A stretch of DNA of 50,995 nucleotides from an uncultured Clostridia bacterium (GCA_947631195.1 CANRKK010000012.1:1-50995); one strand, 5' to 3'; shown: positions 24,780 through 33,860, counted from the stretch's first letter. Notes: a model not told the origin generated them from the letters alone. A program made the numbers and translations.

Positions 24780-26456
24780 ATGGAACTTACGGGCGCCGAT
24801 ATACTTATAAACTGCCTTTTGGAGCAGGGCGTCGATACGATTTTCGGATATCCCGGCGGAACGGTGCTGGATATTTACGACGCTCTGTACAGGAACGGCA
24901 AAATAGACCACGTGCTTACCGCCCACGAACAGGGCGCGGCGCACGCGGCGGACGGCTATGCGCGGGTTACGGGCAAGACGGGCGTGTGCTTTGCAACTTC
25001 GGGACCGGGCGCAACCAACCTTGTTACGGGCATTGCCACCGCCTTTATGGACAGCGTGCCGCTCGTCGCCATAACGGGCAACGTAGGGATAAACTTTTTG
25101 GGCAGGGATTCCTTTCAGGAAATAGACATAACGGGAATAACCATACCAATAACAAAACATAACTTTATCGTAAAGGACGTGCGCGAGCTGGCGGACACCG
25201 TGCGCAGGGCCTTTGAAATTGCGGGCAGCGGCAGAAAAGGGCCCGTGCTGGTGGATATTTTAAAGGACGTGCAGGTGGCAAAATGCAACTACGTCCCCTC
25301 CGTTCCCAAACAAAACGCGCCCTCGCCCGTCCCGCCCGAAAAACTCGAGCGGATAGCCGAAGCCGTAAACGCGAGCAAAAAACCCGTTATCATTGCGGGC
25401 GGCGGAGTTATCGCCGCGGACGCCTCCCCCCTTTTAAAACAGCTGTGTAAAAAGTTGGGGAGTCCCGTCGCGTACACCCTTATGGGCAAGGGCTGCATGC
25501 CCGAAAACGACCCGCTGTGCCTCGGCATGATAGGCATGCACGGCACCGTGGCGGCGGCAAAGGCGCTGACCGAGGCGGACGTCGTGATTGCGCTGGGCAC
25601 CCGCTTTTCGGACCGCGTTGCGCTGAACCGCGACAAGTTCGCAGAAAACAAGACGGTTATACACGTCGACATAGACGACGCGGAAATAGATAAAAACGTA
25701 AAGAGCACCCTGCACATTATGGCGGACGTGGGCGAAACGTTAAAGACCCTTTTGCCAATGCTGGAAGAGCGGCAGAGACAGGACTGGCGGGTGAAGATAG
25801 AGGCCTTCAAAAAGGAAAACGCGGCAAAAAAGGACACCTCCATACGGGCATACAAGATTTTGCAGGCGGCCTCCGACCTCGCGCCCGAAGGCAGTCCCCT
25901 CGTGACCGACGTGGGACAGCACCAGATGTGGGCGGCGCAGCACTTTGCCGTGAACAGCCCCCGACTGTTTTGCTCCTCGGGCGGGCTGGGCACCATGGGC
26001 TACGGCCTCGGCGCGGCAATAGGCGCGGCTACGGGCACGGGCAAGGCGCCCGTCCTGGTCACGGGCGACGGGTGCTTCGGAATGAACTTAAACGAGATGA
26101 TAACGGCGGTGAACCGCTCAATCCCTATGGTGATATTGCTTATGCACAACGGCGTTTTGGGCATGGTGCGGCAGTGGCAAAAGATATTTTACTCCCGCCG
26201 CTTTTCGCAGACGACTTTAAACCGCAGGATAGACTACGTAAAATTTGCCGAGAGCATGGGCGCGCGCGGGCTGAAGCTGGATACGGACGGCGACATACGG
26301 CAAACTCTGGCCGAAGCCTTCGATACGGCGCAAAGGGAGAGCCTGCCCGTGCTGGTGGACTGCATAATCTCCCCCGACGAAAACGTGCTGCCCATGATTA
26401 AGCCGGGGCAGACGTACGATAAACAGATAGACGTTTTGGAGGACAACCCCACATGA
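24780..26456 (+). CDS. ilvB: Acetolactate synthase large (catalytic) subunit
   Basis: Thiamine-diphosphate enzyme that joins two pyruvates (or pyruvate and 2-oxobutyrate), the first committed step to valine, leucine and isoleucine. The protein has 558 residues. It has GVDTIFGYPGG, the catalytic glutamate Glu50 in TAHEQGAAHAADGYAR, and the ThDP/Mg motif GDGCFGMNLNEMITAVN with the downstream HNGVLGMVRQWQ. AAGGGGAG lies before the ATG. The stop overlaps the ilvN start by four bases. Confidence 0.97.
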   Translation: MELTGADILINCLLEQGVDTIFGYPGGTVLDIYDALYRNGKIDHVLTAHEQGAAHAADGYARVTGKTGVCFATSGPGATNLVTGIATAFMDSVPLVAITGNVGINFLGRDSFQEIDITGITIPITKHNFIVKDVRELADTVRRAFEIAGSGRKGPVLVDILKDVQVAKCNYVPSVPKQNAPSPVPPEKLERIAEAVNASKKPVIIAGGGVIAADASPLLKQLCKKLGSPVAYTLMGKGCMPENDPLCLGMIGMHGTVAAAKALTEADVVIALGTRFSDRVALNRDKFAENKTVIHVDIDDAEIDKNVKSTLHIMADVGETLKTLLPMLEERQRQDWRVKIEAFKKENAAKKDTSIRAYKILQAASDLAPEGSPLVTDVGQHQMWAAQHFAVNSPRLFCSSGGLGTMGYGLGAAIGAATGTGKAPVLVTGDGCFGMNLNEMITAVNRSIPMVILLMHNGVLGMVRQWQKIFYSRRFSQTTLNRRIDYVKFAESMGARGLKLDTDGDIRQTLAEAFDTAQRESLPVLVDCIISPDENVLPMIKPGQTYDKQIDVLEDNPT

Positions 26457-26998
26457 ACGAAGAAAAAAAGTACACCATAGGCGCGCTTGCATACAATAAA
26501 AGCGGCGTTCTGACGCGCATAACGGGCCTTTTTACGCGGCGGGGCTACAACATAGAGAGCATAAGCGCGTGCACCACCGAGGACCCCGAAGTTTCGCGCA
26601 TGACGATTATTTTGAAGGGCGACGAGTACATCCTGTACCAACTCATCAAGCAGATGGACAAGTTAGAGGACATAATCAAGGTGGGCTGCGCCAACGAGCT
26701 GGACTGCGTTTACAGGGAGCTGTTGCTCGTTAAAGTGCACGCCGCGCCCGAAATGAGGAGCCAGATAATCCAGATAAACGAAATATATAAGGCCAAAACG
26801 GTGGATCTTTCGCCCGAAACGATGATACTCGAAATAACGGGCGACCCCGACAAGTTAGACGCCTTTTTGAAGGTTATCGAGCCCTACGGCATACTCGAAA
26901 TGCAGAGAACGGGCGTCACGGCCCTTGCGAGAGGCTCCCACACGCTAAAAGACAGGGACGGCGGCGAGTACAAAATTTTATACAAAAACGCGGACTGA
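26453..26998 (+). CDS. ilvN: Acetolactate synthase small (regulatory) subunit
   Basis: Regulatory partner of IlvB that confers feedback control by branched-chain amino acids. The protein has 181 residues. It has an N-terminal ACT domain with NKSGVLTRITGLFTRRGYNI and ISACTTEDPEVSRMTIILKG, and a C-terminal domain ending in an ALARGSHTLKD-type tail. ATGA overlap with ilvB implies translational coupling. Confidence 0.96.
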   Translation: MNEEKKYTIGALAYNKSGVLTRITGLFTRRGYNIESISACTTEDPEVSRMTIILKGDEYILYQLIKQMDKLEDIIKVGCANELDCVYRELLLVKVHAAPEMRSQIIQINEIYKAKTVDLSPETMILEITGDPDKLDAFLKVIEPYGILEMQRTGVTALARGSHTLKDRDGGEYKILYKNAD

Positions 26999-27042
26999 CT
27001 ATAAAAAACTCAACATATATTCACTTTTTTGAGGCAAAAACC

Positions 27043-28701
27043 ATGAAAAACCAATTTGCGGACGGCGCGGACATGAGCCCGCAACGCTCCCTTTTGAGGG
27101 CGCTCGGCTGGACGGACAAGGAAATCGAAAAACCCATCGTGGGCATAATCTGCGCGCAGAGCGAAATTATACCCGGACACATGCACCTCGACATGATTGC
27201 AAGGGCGGCGGCCGAGGGAGTTATAGCGGCGGGCGGCAAGCCCGTTATAGTGCCCTCGATAGGCGTTTGCGACGGCATAGCCATGGGCCACGCGGGAATG
27301 AGATACTCCCTCCCCTCCCGCGAAATAATTGCAGACGGTGCGGAAATTTTGATACGCGCCCACGCTTTTCAGGCGGCCGTATTTATAGGCAACTGCGACA
27401 AAATCATTCCCGGCATGCTGATGGCGGCGGCAAGGGTCAACGTGCCCTCGATATTTATCTCCGGCGGGCCGATGCTGGCGGGGAAAGCGCGGGGCAAAAA
27501 GACCTCCCTTTCGACCATGTTCGAGGAAGTGGGCGCATACAACGCGGGCATTATCGGCGCGGACGAGCTGAAGGATTTTGAGTGCAACGCCTGCCCCACC
27601 TGCGGGTCCTGTTCGGGAATGTTCACGGCAAACAGCTTAAACTGCCTGTGCGAGGCGCTCGGCATGGCCCTGCCCGGCAACGGCACCCTGCCGATGGTGT
27701 ATTCGCAGCGGCTCGCGCTGGCCAAAGAGGCGGGCGAAGCGGTGATGAATTTGCTGAAAAACTCGATACGTCCCCGCGATATCCTCACAAAACAGGCCTT
27801 TAAAAACGCCGAAACGGTGGATATGGCGATAGGCGCCTCCACCAACACGGTGCTGCACCTTTTGGCCGTTGCGGCCGAGGCGGGCGTAGGGGACGTCAAC
27901 ATAGACATAATGAACGAAATCTCGGAAAAGACCCCCAACCTCTGCCGCCTTGCGCCCGCGGGAGAACACTATATAGAGGAACTGCACGAGGCGGGCGGAA
28001 TTTCCGCCGTTATGAAAGAGCTGTACGACGCAAACCTTATAGACGGCGACGTTATGACGGTGTGCGGCAAGCCCCTTAAAGAGGTGATAAAAAACGCGAA
28101 AAATTATGACGAAAACGTAATACGTCCCCTCTCAAACCCCTATTCGGCGCAGGGCGGACTGGCCATTTTAAAGGGCAACCTCGCGCCCGCGGGTTCGGTG
28201 GTAAAAAAATCGGCGGTGGACGAAAAAATGCTTAAACACTGCGGTCCCGCGCGGTGCTTTGACAGCGAAGAGGAGGCCATGCAGGCCATTTCCTCGGGCA
28301 AAATTCAAAAGGGCGACGTAGTGGTTATCCGCTACGAAGGGCCGATGGGCGGCCCCGGCATGCGCGAAATGCTTACCCCCACCTCCGCCATCGTCGGCGC
28401 GGGGCTGGGCGCGGACGTCGCGCTGGTCACGGACGGCAGATTTTCGGGCGCAACCCGCGGAGCGGCCATAGGCCACGTCTGCCCCGAGGCGGCCGCGGGC
28501 GGGCCGATAGGCATAGTTAAAGACGGCGACATTATAGAGATAGATATCCCCGCAGGCAGGCTGAACGTCAGGCTCCCGGACGAGGAAATCTCAACACGTA
28601 TCGGGAATTTCACTCCCAAAACAAAGCCCGCGGACGGCTATCTTGCAAGATACAGGGCAAGCGTCACCTCCGCCTCCGAGGGCGCGGTTCTGAAAAAATA
28701 A
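27043..28701 (+). CDS. ilvD: Dihydroxy-acid dehydratase
   Basis: Iron-sulfur dehydratase making 2-oxo acids for branched-chain amino acids. The protein has 552 residues. Cysteines for the cluster are in IGNCDKIIPGM and CPTCGSCSGMFTAN; RYEGPMGGPGMREML and VTDGRFSGATRG are strongly conserved. TTGAGG precedes the ATG. The ketol-acid reductoisomerase gene ilvC, which would link IlvBN to IlvD, is not in the window. The 44-base gap from ilvN carries the A-rich element also found before ktrA. Confidence 0.97.
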   Translation: MKNQFADGADMSPQRSLLRALGWTDKEIEKPIVGIICAQSEIIPGHMHLDMIARAAAEGVIAAGGKPVIVPSIGVCDGIAMGHAGMRYSLPSREIIADGAEILIRAHAFQAAVFIGNCDKIIPGMLMAAARVNVPSIFISGGPMLAGKARGKKTSLSTMFEEVGAYNAGIIGADELKDFECNACPTCGSCSGMFTANSLNCLCEALGMALPGNGTLPMVYSQRLALAKEAGEAVMNLLKNSIRPRDILTKQAFKNAETVDMAIGASTNTVLHLLAVAAEAGVGDVNIDIMNEISEKTPNLCRLAPAGEHYIEELHEAGGISAVMKELYDANLIDGDVMTVCGKPLKEVIKNAKNYDENVIRPLSNPYSAQGGLAILKGNLAPAGSVVKKSAVDEKMLKHCGPARCFDSEEEAMQAISSGKIQKGDVVVIRYEGPMGGPGMREMLTPTSAIVGAGLGADVALVTDGRFSGATRGAAIGHVCPEAAAGGPIGIVKDGDIIEIDIPAGRLNVRLPDEEISTRIGNFTPKTKPADGYLARYRASVTSASEGAVLKK

Positions 28702-28713
28702 GGAGCAAAAAAG

Positions 28714-29388
28714 ATGGCAATGATAGGTGAAAACGTTAAAAACTTTTTGCGGACCGTCCCCCAAACTAACCCGTTCGGGGAAAAAATAACCGTCGTCGCG
28801 GCGGTAAAAACGCAGTCCCCCGAGGCCATAAACGAGGCGATCGCCGCGGGAATAACGCACATAGGCGACAACCACGTGCAGGAATTCCGCGATAAATACG
28901 GCGAGATTTGCGGCAACCCGCAGCGGCACTTTATCGGGCACCTGCAGACCAATAAAATAAAATATCTTGTGGGCAGGTGCGATTTGTACCAGTCGGTGGA
29001 CAGGCTGCCGCTCGCACAGGAGCTTTCCAAACGGAGCGCGGCCGCGGGCGTTGTTTCAAACATACTGCTGCAGATAAACGCCGGAAACGAACAGACAAAG
29101 GGCGGGTTTTCCTTCGGCGAGGCCGAGCAAATGTACTCCGAAATAAAAAAATTGCCCGCGCTGAACACGGTGGGGCTGATGGCAATGCTGCCGCAGTCGG
29201 ACGACGGCGCGCTGCTGCACGGTTTGGCGGCGCAGATGCGCGAACTGTATGACAGGCTGGCCGCGCAGGACGGGAATTTTAAGTACCTTTCCATGGGCAT
29301 GAGCGGAGACTGGCAGCTGTGCGTGGAGTGCGGAAGCAATATGATCCGTATCGGCACCGCCCTCTTCGGGCAGCGCGCCGCTACTTAA
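28714..29388 (+). CDS. YggS/PipY-family PLP-binding protein
   Basis: 224 residues, a TIM-barrel pyridoxal-phosphate carrier linked to vitamin B6 and amino-acid homeostasis, with no known catalytic activity. The PLP lysine is Lys32 in VVAAVKTQSPE. HFIGHLQTNKIKYL and QINAGNEQTKGGF match the family, and LSMGMSGDWQLCVECGSNMIRIG binds the phosphate. AAGGAG lies before the ATG, 12 bases after ilvD. Linkage to ilv genes fits the known effect of YggS loss on branched-chain amino acids in other bacteria. Confidence 0.93.
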   Translation: MAMIGENVKNFLRTVPQTNPFGEKITVVAAVKTQSPEAINEAIAAGITHIGDNHVQEFRDKYGEICGNPQRHFIGHLQTNKIKYLVGRCDLYQSVDRLPLAQELSKRSAAAGVVSNILLQINAGNEQTKGGFSFGEAEQMYSEIKKLPALNTVGLMAMLPQSDDGALLHGLAAQMRELYDRLAAQDGNFKYLSMGMSGDWQLCVECGSNMIRIGTALFGQRAAT

Positions 29389-29402
29389 AACATGTCGCGG
29401 TT

Positions 29403-29560
29403 TGATGAAACGTGTCATTCCGCGCGAGGGCTTTGCCCGCTGCCCTGCCGAGGGGTCCCGCTTTTGCGGGAAACGGCAGAGCGCGAAGCGCGAGGTCTCT
29501 CACGGTGGGCAGGTCGAGGTTAGTTAAGGTTACTATTCCAAACAGCCAAGAGCAGCCACC
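29403..29560 (+). repeat. Dispersed gatgaaacgtgtcatt repeat
   Basis: Starts ttgatgaaacgtgtcattcc and ends aacagccaagagcagccacc. The left end core and the right end block (ggtcgaggtt ... ttccaaac(a/g)gccaagagc) match the minus strand of 225-330 and 885-990. The middle differs and is a GC-rich stem with tgccga/cggcag arms. Confidence 0.75.
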
Positions 29561-29640
29561 GCGCTCCCCCTACTACGGGGAGCCAAGGTAAAGGAGCGGT
29601 GCCACTCCCGCTTATTAAGGGGCCAAGGGGGCCTACTCCT

Positions 29641-29692
29641 TGCCCTCTTCCGTCGCCGACGGGGGAGGGTGTCACGAAGTGACGGGTGGGAG
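29641..29692 (+). repeat. 52-base inverted repeat, left arm
   Basis: tgccctcttccgtcgccgac ... gtgacgggtgggag. Its reverse complement is at 34597-34648 with about two mismatches. Together they bracket the surface operon and the serine recombinase. Confidence 0.8.
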
Positions 29693-29784
29693 AGTCGTTT
29701 TTTTTGGGCGAACCGAGCGTTACGGCCTCAACCTACGTTAGCCATTCATTCCGCTGAACGCTACAAGCACGTTTCAACTTACAG

Positions 29785-29811
29785 GCGGCGGGCGCATTTT
29801 GCGCCCGCCGC
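29785..29811. terminator. GC-rich hairpin, possible end of the ilv operon
   Basis: A perfect 12-bp stem with loop TTT (gcggcgggcgca / tgcgcccgccgc), followed by ttaaaatatg, a weak T-tract. It lies 400 bases after the last ilv-operon gene, so it may instead be part of the repeats. Confidence 0.4.
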
Positions 29812-29843
29812 TTAAAATATGTACTGCGTATGTTAAAAAATAT

Positions 29844-29867
29844 GCGCGCGGCCGAACGGCCGCGCGC
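29844..29867. repeat. GC-rich hairpin
   Basis: A perfect 10-bp stem gcgcgcggcc / ggccgcgcgc with loop GAAC. Similar in sequence to the hairpin at 30078-30109, so the two are probably related copies. Confidence 0.6.
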
Positions 29868-29888
29868 TTTCAAATATGTGCTACGCTT

Positions 29889-29970
29889 GATGAAACGTGT
29901 CATTCCGCGCGTGAGCGAAGCGGTAAGCGAGGTAATCCCCTCGTGGGCCGGTCGAGGTTTGTTAAGGCGT
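29889..29970 (+). repeat. Dispersed gatgaaacgtgtcatt repeat
   Basis: gatgaaacgtgtcattccgc, then gtgagcgaagcggtaagcg, taatcccctcgtgggc and ggtcgaggtttgttaagg. This is the closest match to the minus strand of 905-990 near the left end of the window. Its left edge, aaatatgtgctacgctt, is shared with the fragment at 30130-30159 (gatgaaacgtgg...). Confidence 0.75.
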
Positions 29971-30077
29971 CCTATCCAGCTCCGAGCAACCCACCGTGGG
30001 ATTCTCTCACTCAATCGCCCGCTTTCAGCGGGTCTCATATCGTTCGAAATGACACTATGTAAGTTGCTTGGTTAAAT

Positions 30078-30109
30078 ATATGCGCGCGGCCATTCGGCCG
30101 CGCGCATAT
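30078..30109 (-). terminator. Hairpin downstream of the surface operon
   Basis: A 14-bp perfect stem with loop ATTC/GAAT, about 100 bases past the surface-gene stop on the minus strand, followed there by the A/T-rich atttaacc rather than a clean T-run. A weak terminator candidate; it may just be a repeat. Confidence 0.35.
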
Positions 30110-30207
30110 TCTAATTTTTACCGCATTTTTAAATATGTACTACGCTTGATGAAACGTGGTGCGCGACATTGCCGACAAATTAATTGGCGGTTGGAGACGG
30201 GTCGGGG

Positions 30208-33165
30208 TCAAGGATATTCCTTCTTAGTATAGGGTGTAAGGTTATCACTATATTCTATTCTAATCTCTGTTTGAGCGGTGCCTGTTTGTGTAAACATAAA
30301 GTAGCAGATGGTGTTTTGATCATTCAGATTGACTTGGAGTCTAGTTTTTCCATTACATGTAATATCTATATACACCCTTGCGCCAGGCTTAAAGTATAAC
30401 TCTTGAGGGAAGTTATCGTTAAAATAATCTCCACCCTCGTTATTATAATGCATCGTACTGCCATCGTCCTTAGGGATTAGATTATAATCATTCTGATTCT
30501 GATCGGACCCGAAAAGATATTGGTCTATTTTTTCCTCCTTATTGTCTTTACCCTGATATGCATAAATAAATCTCGGATTCCTTTGTAATGTTGTTATTTC
30601 GCCGGTTTTTTCATCTTTGAAATTCTTATATCCTACTATAATTTGTAATTTATATTTTTGGGCAAACTTGGCATACAGAGTTATTTCACCGTAAGGCTTT
30701 TCGGCAAGTTTTTCCGGTGAATAGGGCTCCTCTTCACATTCCTTATCAAAATACCAACCGTCAAAGTAGTATTGTTTCGCCGTATCGTAATCATATTTGG
30801 TCACAACGCCAACGATATCGGGATCGTTAAAATCGATATTGCCTATCGTTTCTTTGGTTACGTTGAACGTTTTGCTAATTTGCATAGGAGTTTCTTCGTA
30901 AGTTGCACTGAAAGAAATTGTATATTGATTTTCAGTCTGCTCAAAGAATCCGTACACCTTAACGTGCCCCGTATTTTTGCTGCCGTCAATCGTGAACGAC
31001 GGACTTAAATTTGAACCGTTTTCGTCAAAACTCCAGCCGATAAATATATATCCGCCGCATTGGGGCGGTTTATCCAACGTGTACGTTTCCGCCAAGCGGT
31101 AGGTTTTAGCGTTTTCATTTATAACTTCTGTTTCAATGTCTGTAATCGTATCTCCTGTTTTAAGTTTGAATACATAGTCAATTGCAAAGGGCACCCAAAC
31201 ACCGTTTTGGGAAACATAACTTCCCGCTTGCATATATTCGGCAAAATCCGGACTTGTTTCCGTTTTGCCATTTAGCGTTTGATAGTATATTTCCCAATCG
31301 ACGGCAGAACTGCTTGTAACTCCCTCCTTGTACTTGACTTCGCCCGTATGCGATTGATTTGATTCGGTTACATTTAAAATCGCTCCGTCCAAAACGCTTT
31401 TAACGCAGCCGCCGAAAGCGTTTACGTTTAGCATGCCGTTTACGATAAGCTGACCGCCTTCCTTAAACGTCTCGTATTTTGGCAAGGATGAGGGGCACGG
31501 AAAATCCTCATAATCGCCGTCCGCAACAAACATTTCGGGCGCGTTGAGCGTTACGCCCCTGTCCACCGTCACTTGGCCGCCCGGTAAGATTTTGAATTTT
31601 TGGACGGAGGACGTTACAGAAGCGGAATCAATGCCGGGAAGCGTATGGAAATTTACGTTTAGCATCCACGAAACGGGGAACATTGTACATGTAGTATGAA
31701 TTTCAAAACCCTTCATAAGGGTTAAAGAAAGATCATTTAGTGTTGTGTCGCCGTATATGTCCAACTTCATTTTGTTTGAAGTTCTATCGAATTTTGCAGT
31801 GACGTAACCATCTATGTTTAGCATTGAATCGACATTGCCAATCAAATTAATTGTAGCAGTATTATCCTTATTATTTGCATACAAATTTGCATATCCGAGC
31901 AACGATGCGAAGCGTTTTATAGTGAGCAAAGGTTCAACGTTTTCCAAAAAGAAACGGTTGAACGGCGAACCCTCCATCCACCCAGTTTCTCGATCAGAAG
32001 CCGTCAACATACTCAAGAAAATAGTGCCGCCCCTGTGTTCCACAACAACAAAAGGCATTTTTAAAGACCCGCCATTAAGAATCACTTGCGAATTGTTATT
32101 CTGCGTTTCCTCTTCAATGAAACCGTAGGCCTCGATAACGCCGTTTGATTTAATTACCGCGTTTTGGCCAAGCACAAGTTTTGCATACCCCGAACATGTA
32201 CGGCCGGCATTAGCATTGCCGCCGTTGCCGCCCGTTGTTATTCCGCCTATTTTAAGCGAACCGTCAACCGTTATTTTTGTGTCTGCCGCAACGGTTACGG
32301 TAAGGTCACAGTTGCCGGGGTCTTCGCGGGCGGACGCTTCGCTTCCGTATTTGTTTACTGTAGCGTTAACCCCCGCCTCATATTCTTTTGTGCCGGATTC
32401 CCCTACCTTCCTTTCGGTATTTTTGGAAGTATCGTAGGGCAACGTCAACGTTGCGCCGCTTTTTACAGTGTAGTTGCCGTCAGATTGTGTGTAGCCGACT
32501 TGGTCGGCAATGTTTTTGCCCGCAAATGAAGTGTCGGCTTTGACGGTTGCGTTGCCGCCCGTTGCTAATGCGTCCTCTATGGTGTAGAGCGTGCCGCCGA
32601 CGTCCACGGTTTTGTATTTTAAAATTAAATTTGTGAATGTGCACCGATCGTCGGACCGATAACAATAGTCATTGCCGATACCGTCGTACCCAAAGCCTTC
32701 GGTTATAAAATTATCCCCCGATTTGTAGTATGTGCCGACGATATTATATTGCGTATCTATCTTCACGGTTATGCCGTTTACGCTGTAAGTACTGCCGACG
32801 GTTACGGCTTTTCCGTCTGTTTTCAGGTTCGTTCCGTTGGTAACCGTCATGCCGCTACTGTAAGTAATTTCATTGCCGACAGAGACCGGGGCTATCTCCT
32901 CTTTTTTGCGCGCGTCATAGAGCGTAAATTTGCTTACCGCGCTACCGTCTTTTTCTTCCCGCCAGCTTTGATTGGCAGTTAAATCTATACCGCCGCTTTC
33001 ATAGTCGGCCCCGACAATGCGGTTTATGTACACATTTATGCCTTTAAAATCGGGCGTATAGGTCTGCACGGGGGAGATTATAATCCACGCGGCAAAGGCG
33101 GCGCACACCGTCAAAACCATAAACAACGCCGTAAGCATGGCTATGGTGAATTTGGAAGTCCTCAT
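30208..33165 (-). CDS. Large secreted/surface protein with beta-rich and InlB-like repeats
   Basis: 985 residues. An N-terminal signal peptide or anchor is clear (basic start, then a hydrophobic run up to about residue 32, CAAFAAWIIISP). Most of the protein is Asn/Thr/Gly/Val-rich and looks like beta-helix or beta-sandwich, with repeated turns such as DGSLKIGG, NGGSLKMP, DGAILNV and NGMLNVNAFGG. Two InlB-like repeats lie at about 655-735 (YIFIGWSF) and 750-835 (YYFDGWYFDKECEEE). No catalytic motif or sorting signal is seen. The gene is visibly AT-richer than the surrounding housekeeping genes. Its ATG overlaps the stop of the upstream small surface gene. It may be an adhesin or fibre protein; the function is not known. 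Confidence 0.75.
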   Translation of the reverse strand: MRTSKFTIAMLTALFMVLTVCAAFAAWIIISPVQTYTPDFKGINVYINRIVGADYESGGIDLTANQSWREEKDGSAVSKFTLYDARKKEEIAPVSVGNEITYSSGMTVTNGTNLKTDGKAVTVGSTYSVNGITVKIDTQYNIVGTYYKSGDNFITEGFGYDGIGNDYCYRSDDRCTFTNLILKYKTVDVGGTLYTIEDALATGGNATVKADTSFAGKNIADQVGYTQSDGNYTVKSGATLTLPYDTSKNTERKVGESGTKEYEAGVNATVNKYGSEASAREDPGNCDLTVTVAADTKITVDGSLKIGGITTGGNGGNANAGRTCSGYAKLVLGQNAVIKSNGVIEAYGFIEEETQNNNSQVILNGGSLKMPFVVVEHRGGTIFLSMLTASDRETGWMEGSPFNRFFLENVEPLLTIKRFASLLGYANLYANNKDNTATINLIGNVDSMLNIDGYVTAKFDRTSNKMKLDIYGDTTLNDLSLTLMKGFEIHTTCTMFPVSWMLNVNFHTLPGIDSASVTSSVQKFKILPGGQVTVDRGVTLNAPEMFVADGDYEDFPCPSSLPKYETFKEGGQLIVNGMLNVNAFGGCVKSVLDGAILNVTESNQSHTGEVKYKEGVTSSSAVDWEIYYQTLNGKTETSPDFAEYMQAGSYVSQNGVWVPFAIDYVFKLKTGDTITDIETEVINENAKTYRLAETYTLDKPPQCGGYIFIGWSFDENGSNLSPSFTIDGSKNTGHVKVYGFFEQTENQYTISFSATYEETPMQISKTFNVTKETIGNIDFNDPDIVGVVTKYDYDTAKQYYFDGWYFDKECEEEPYSPEKLAEKPYGEITLYAKFAQKYKLQIIVGYKNFKDEKTGEITTLQRNPRFIYAYQGKDNKEEKIDQYLFGSDQNQNDYNLIPKDDGSTMHYNNEGGDYFNDNFPQELYFKPGARVYIDITCNGKTRLQVNLNDQNTICYFMFTQTGTAQTEIRIEYSDNLTPYTKKEYP

Positions 33166-33755
33166 GCGGCGCCTCCCGTTATAGTTGCGTTGAACTTAAA
33201 ACCGATCTTTTGCGTTTTGTCCGTATAGGGCTGCAAAATATACTGTTTAAATAAATCGGCTTTATTCGTTCCGTCGCCGAAGTCTATGGTGTATTCGATT
33301 TTTAAATTATAATCTTCCTCGGGCAAATCTTTGCTGCTAACGGTGACGCTAAAGGTTGTATTATCGGTACTTTTGTCCCTTTCTTTAGGCTCATTGTTTA
33401 CCTTAGCGCTTATGTACTCTGTGGACAAAATATTGTTTTTGATAGTGGCAGGCTCCGTGAGGCTCAGCGCAACAGTAATAGAGTAATTTTGGGTTTGCAG
33501 GGCTATATTTGCGGGGTGAACGCGGTATGTAACGGTCATGGCGCTTTTGTATTGCCCGCCCGTAAAGCCGTCGGGGCCGTAATCGAGGCCGGTTACGCCG
33601 ACAAATTCTATGTAATACACGTCCTCGGCGGAGATATTGCCCGTTACCGTGGAACTCGGCGTGCCCATGCTCCAGTTTGCAAAACCTATGCAAAACATGC
33701 ATATACATGAGCAAACCGCAGCTATTGCAAGCACTGTTTTGTGCCGTATTTTCAT
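33162..33755 (-). CDS. Small secreted beta-rich protein, partner of the 985-residue surface protein
   Basis: 197 residues from the ATG at 33755, which has GGGGAGGAAGT directly before it; an in-frame start at 33797 would lie inside the recombinase-site region. It has a signal peptide (MKIRHKTVLAIAA... up to about FANW). The mature part is Thr/Ser/Asn-rich with the strand-like YSITVALSLTEPATIKN and TFSVTVSSKDLPEED. The end of the leader and what follows (FANWSMG...TGNISAEDV) recall SipW-dependent TasA/camelysin-type proteins, but I am not sure. Translationally coupled to the next gene by a four-base overlap. It is the first gene of the operon, facing the recombinase. Confidence 0.7.
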   Translation of the reverse strand: MKIRHKTVLAIAAVCSCICMFCIGFANWSMGTPSSTVTGNISAEDVYYIEFVGVTGLDYGPDGFTGGQYKSAMTVTYRVHPANIALQTQNYSITVALSLTEPATIKNNILSTEYISAKVNNEPKERDKSTDNTTFSVTVSSKDLPEEDYNLKIEYTIDFGDGTNKADLFKQYILQPYTDKTQKIGFKFNATITGGAA

Positions 33756-33766
33756 ACTTCCTCCCC

Positions 33767-33792
33767 GTCCGTAAAAGTATACATTTTCGTAC
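33767..33792. promoter_or_regulatory. Candidate recombinase site L (26-base dyad)
   Basis: GTCCGTAAAAGT, AT, ACATTTTCGTAC: two 12-base half-sites around a central AT. The left half is identical to the right half of site R read on the other strand. It lies between the ribosome site of the small surface gene and the promoter P1. The half-site resembles the TGTCYRNTA consensus of Tn3/gamma-delta resolvase sites. Confidence 0.55.
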
Positions 33793-33801
33793 TTCAAAAA
33801 C

Positions 33802-33831
33802 TTGCTTATTCGGGAGGCAATATGATATAAT
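33802..33831 (+). promoter_or_regulatory. Promoter P1 between the candidate recombination sites
   Basis: TTGCTT (33802-33807), 18-base spacer, TATAAT (33826-33831) with an extended TGA before it. It points toward the recombinase, not toward the surface operon. It lies entirely between sites L and R. Confidence 0.65.
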
Positions 33832-33835
33832 TTTA

Positions 33836-33860
33836 GGCGTAAAAATATAAAAATTCGACT
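33836..33860. promoter_or_regulatory. Candidate degenerate recombinase site M
   Basis: CGTAAAAATATAAAAATTCGAC aligns with site L (CGTAAAA, TATA, TTCG, AC in register, one base shorter). Its centre is about 36 bases from site R and 69 from site L. The call is weak. Confidence 0.35.

Larger units (their letters stand above)
29389..30207. other. Gene-free stretch with repeats and three strong hairpins
   Basis: No gene seen in about 820 bases. It holds two or three copies of the gatgaaacgtgtcatt repeat (29403-29560, 29889-29970, fragment at 30130-30159), one half of a 52-base inverted repeat (29641-29692), and three GC-rich hairpins (29785-29811, 29844-29867, 30078-30109). Each hairpin is followed within a few dozen bases by aaatatgt(a/g)ct(g/a)cg. 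The first hairpin may end the ilv operon and the last may end the surface operon. Confidence 0.75.

Noticed and set aside
24780-29388. ilvC hidden in the ilv operon
   Set aside because: All frames between ilvN and ilvD and after ilvD are too short; ketol-acid reductoisomerase must be elsewhere.
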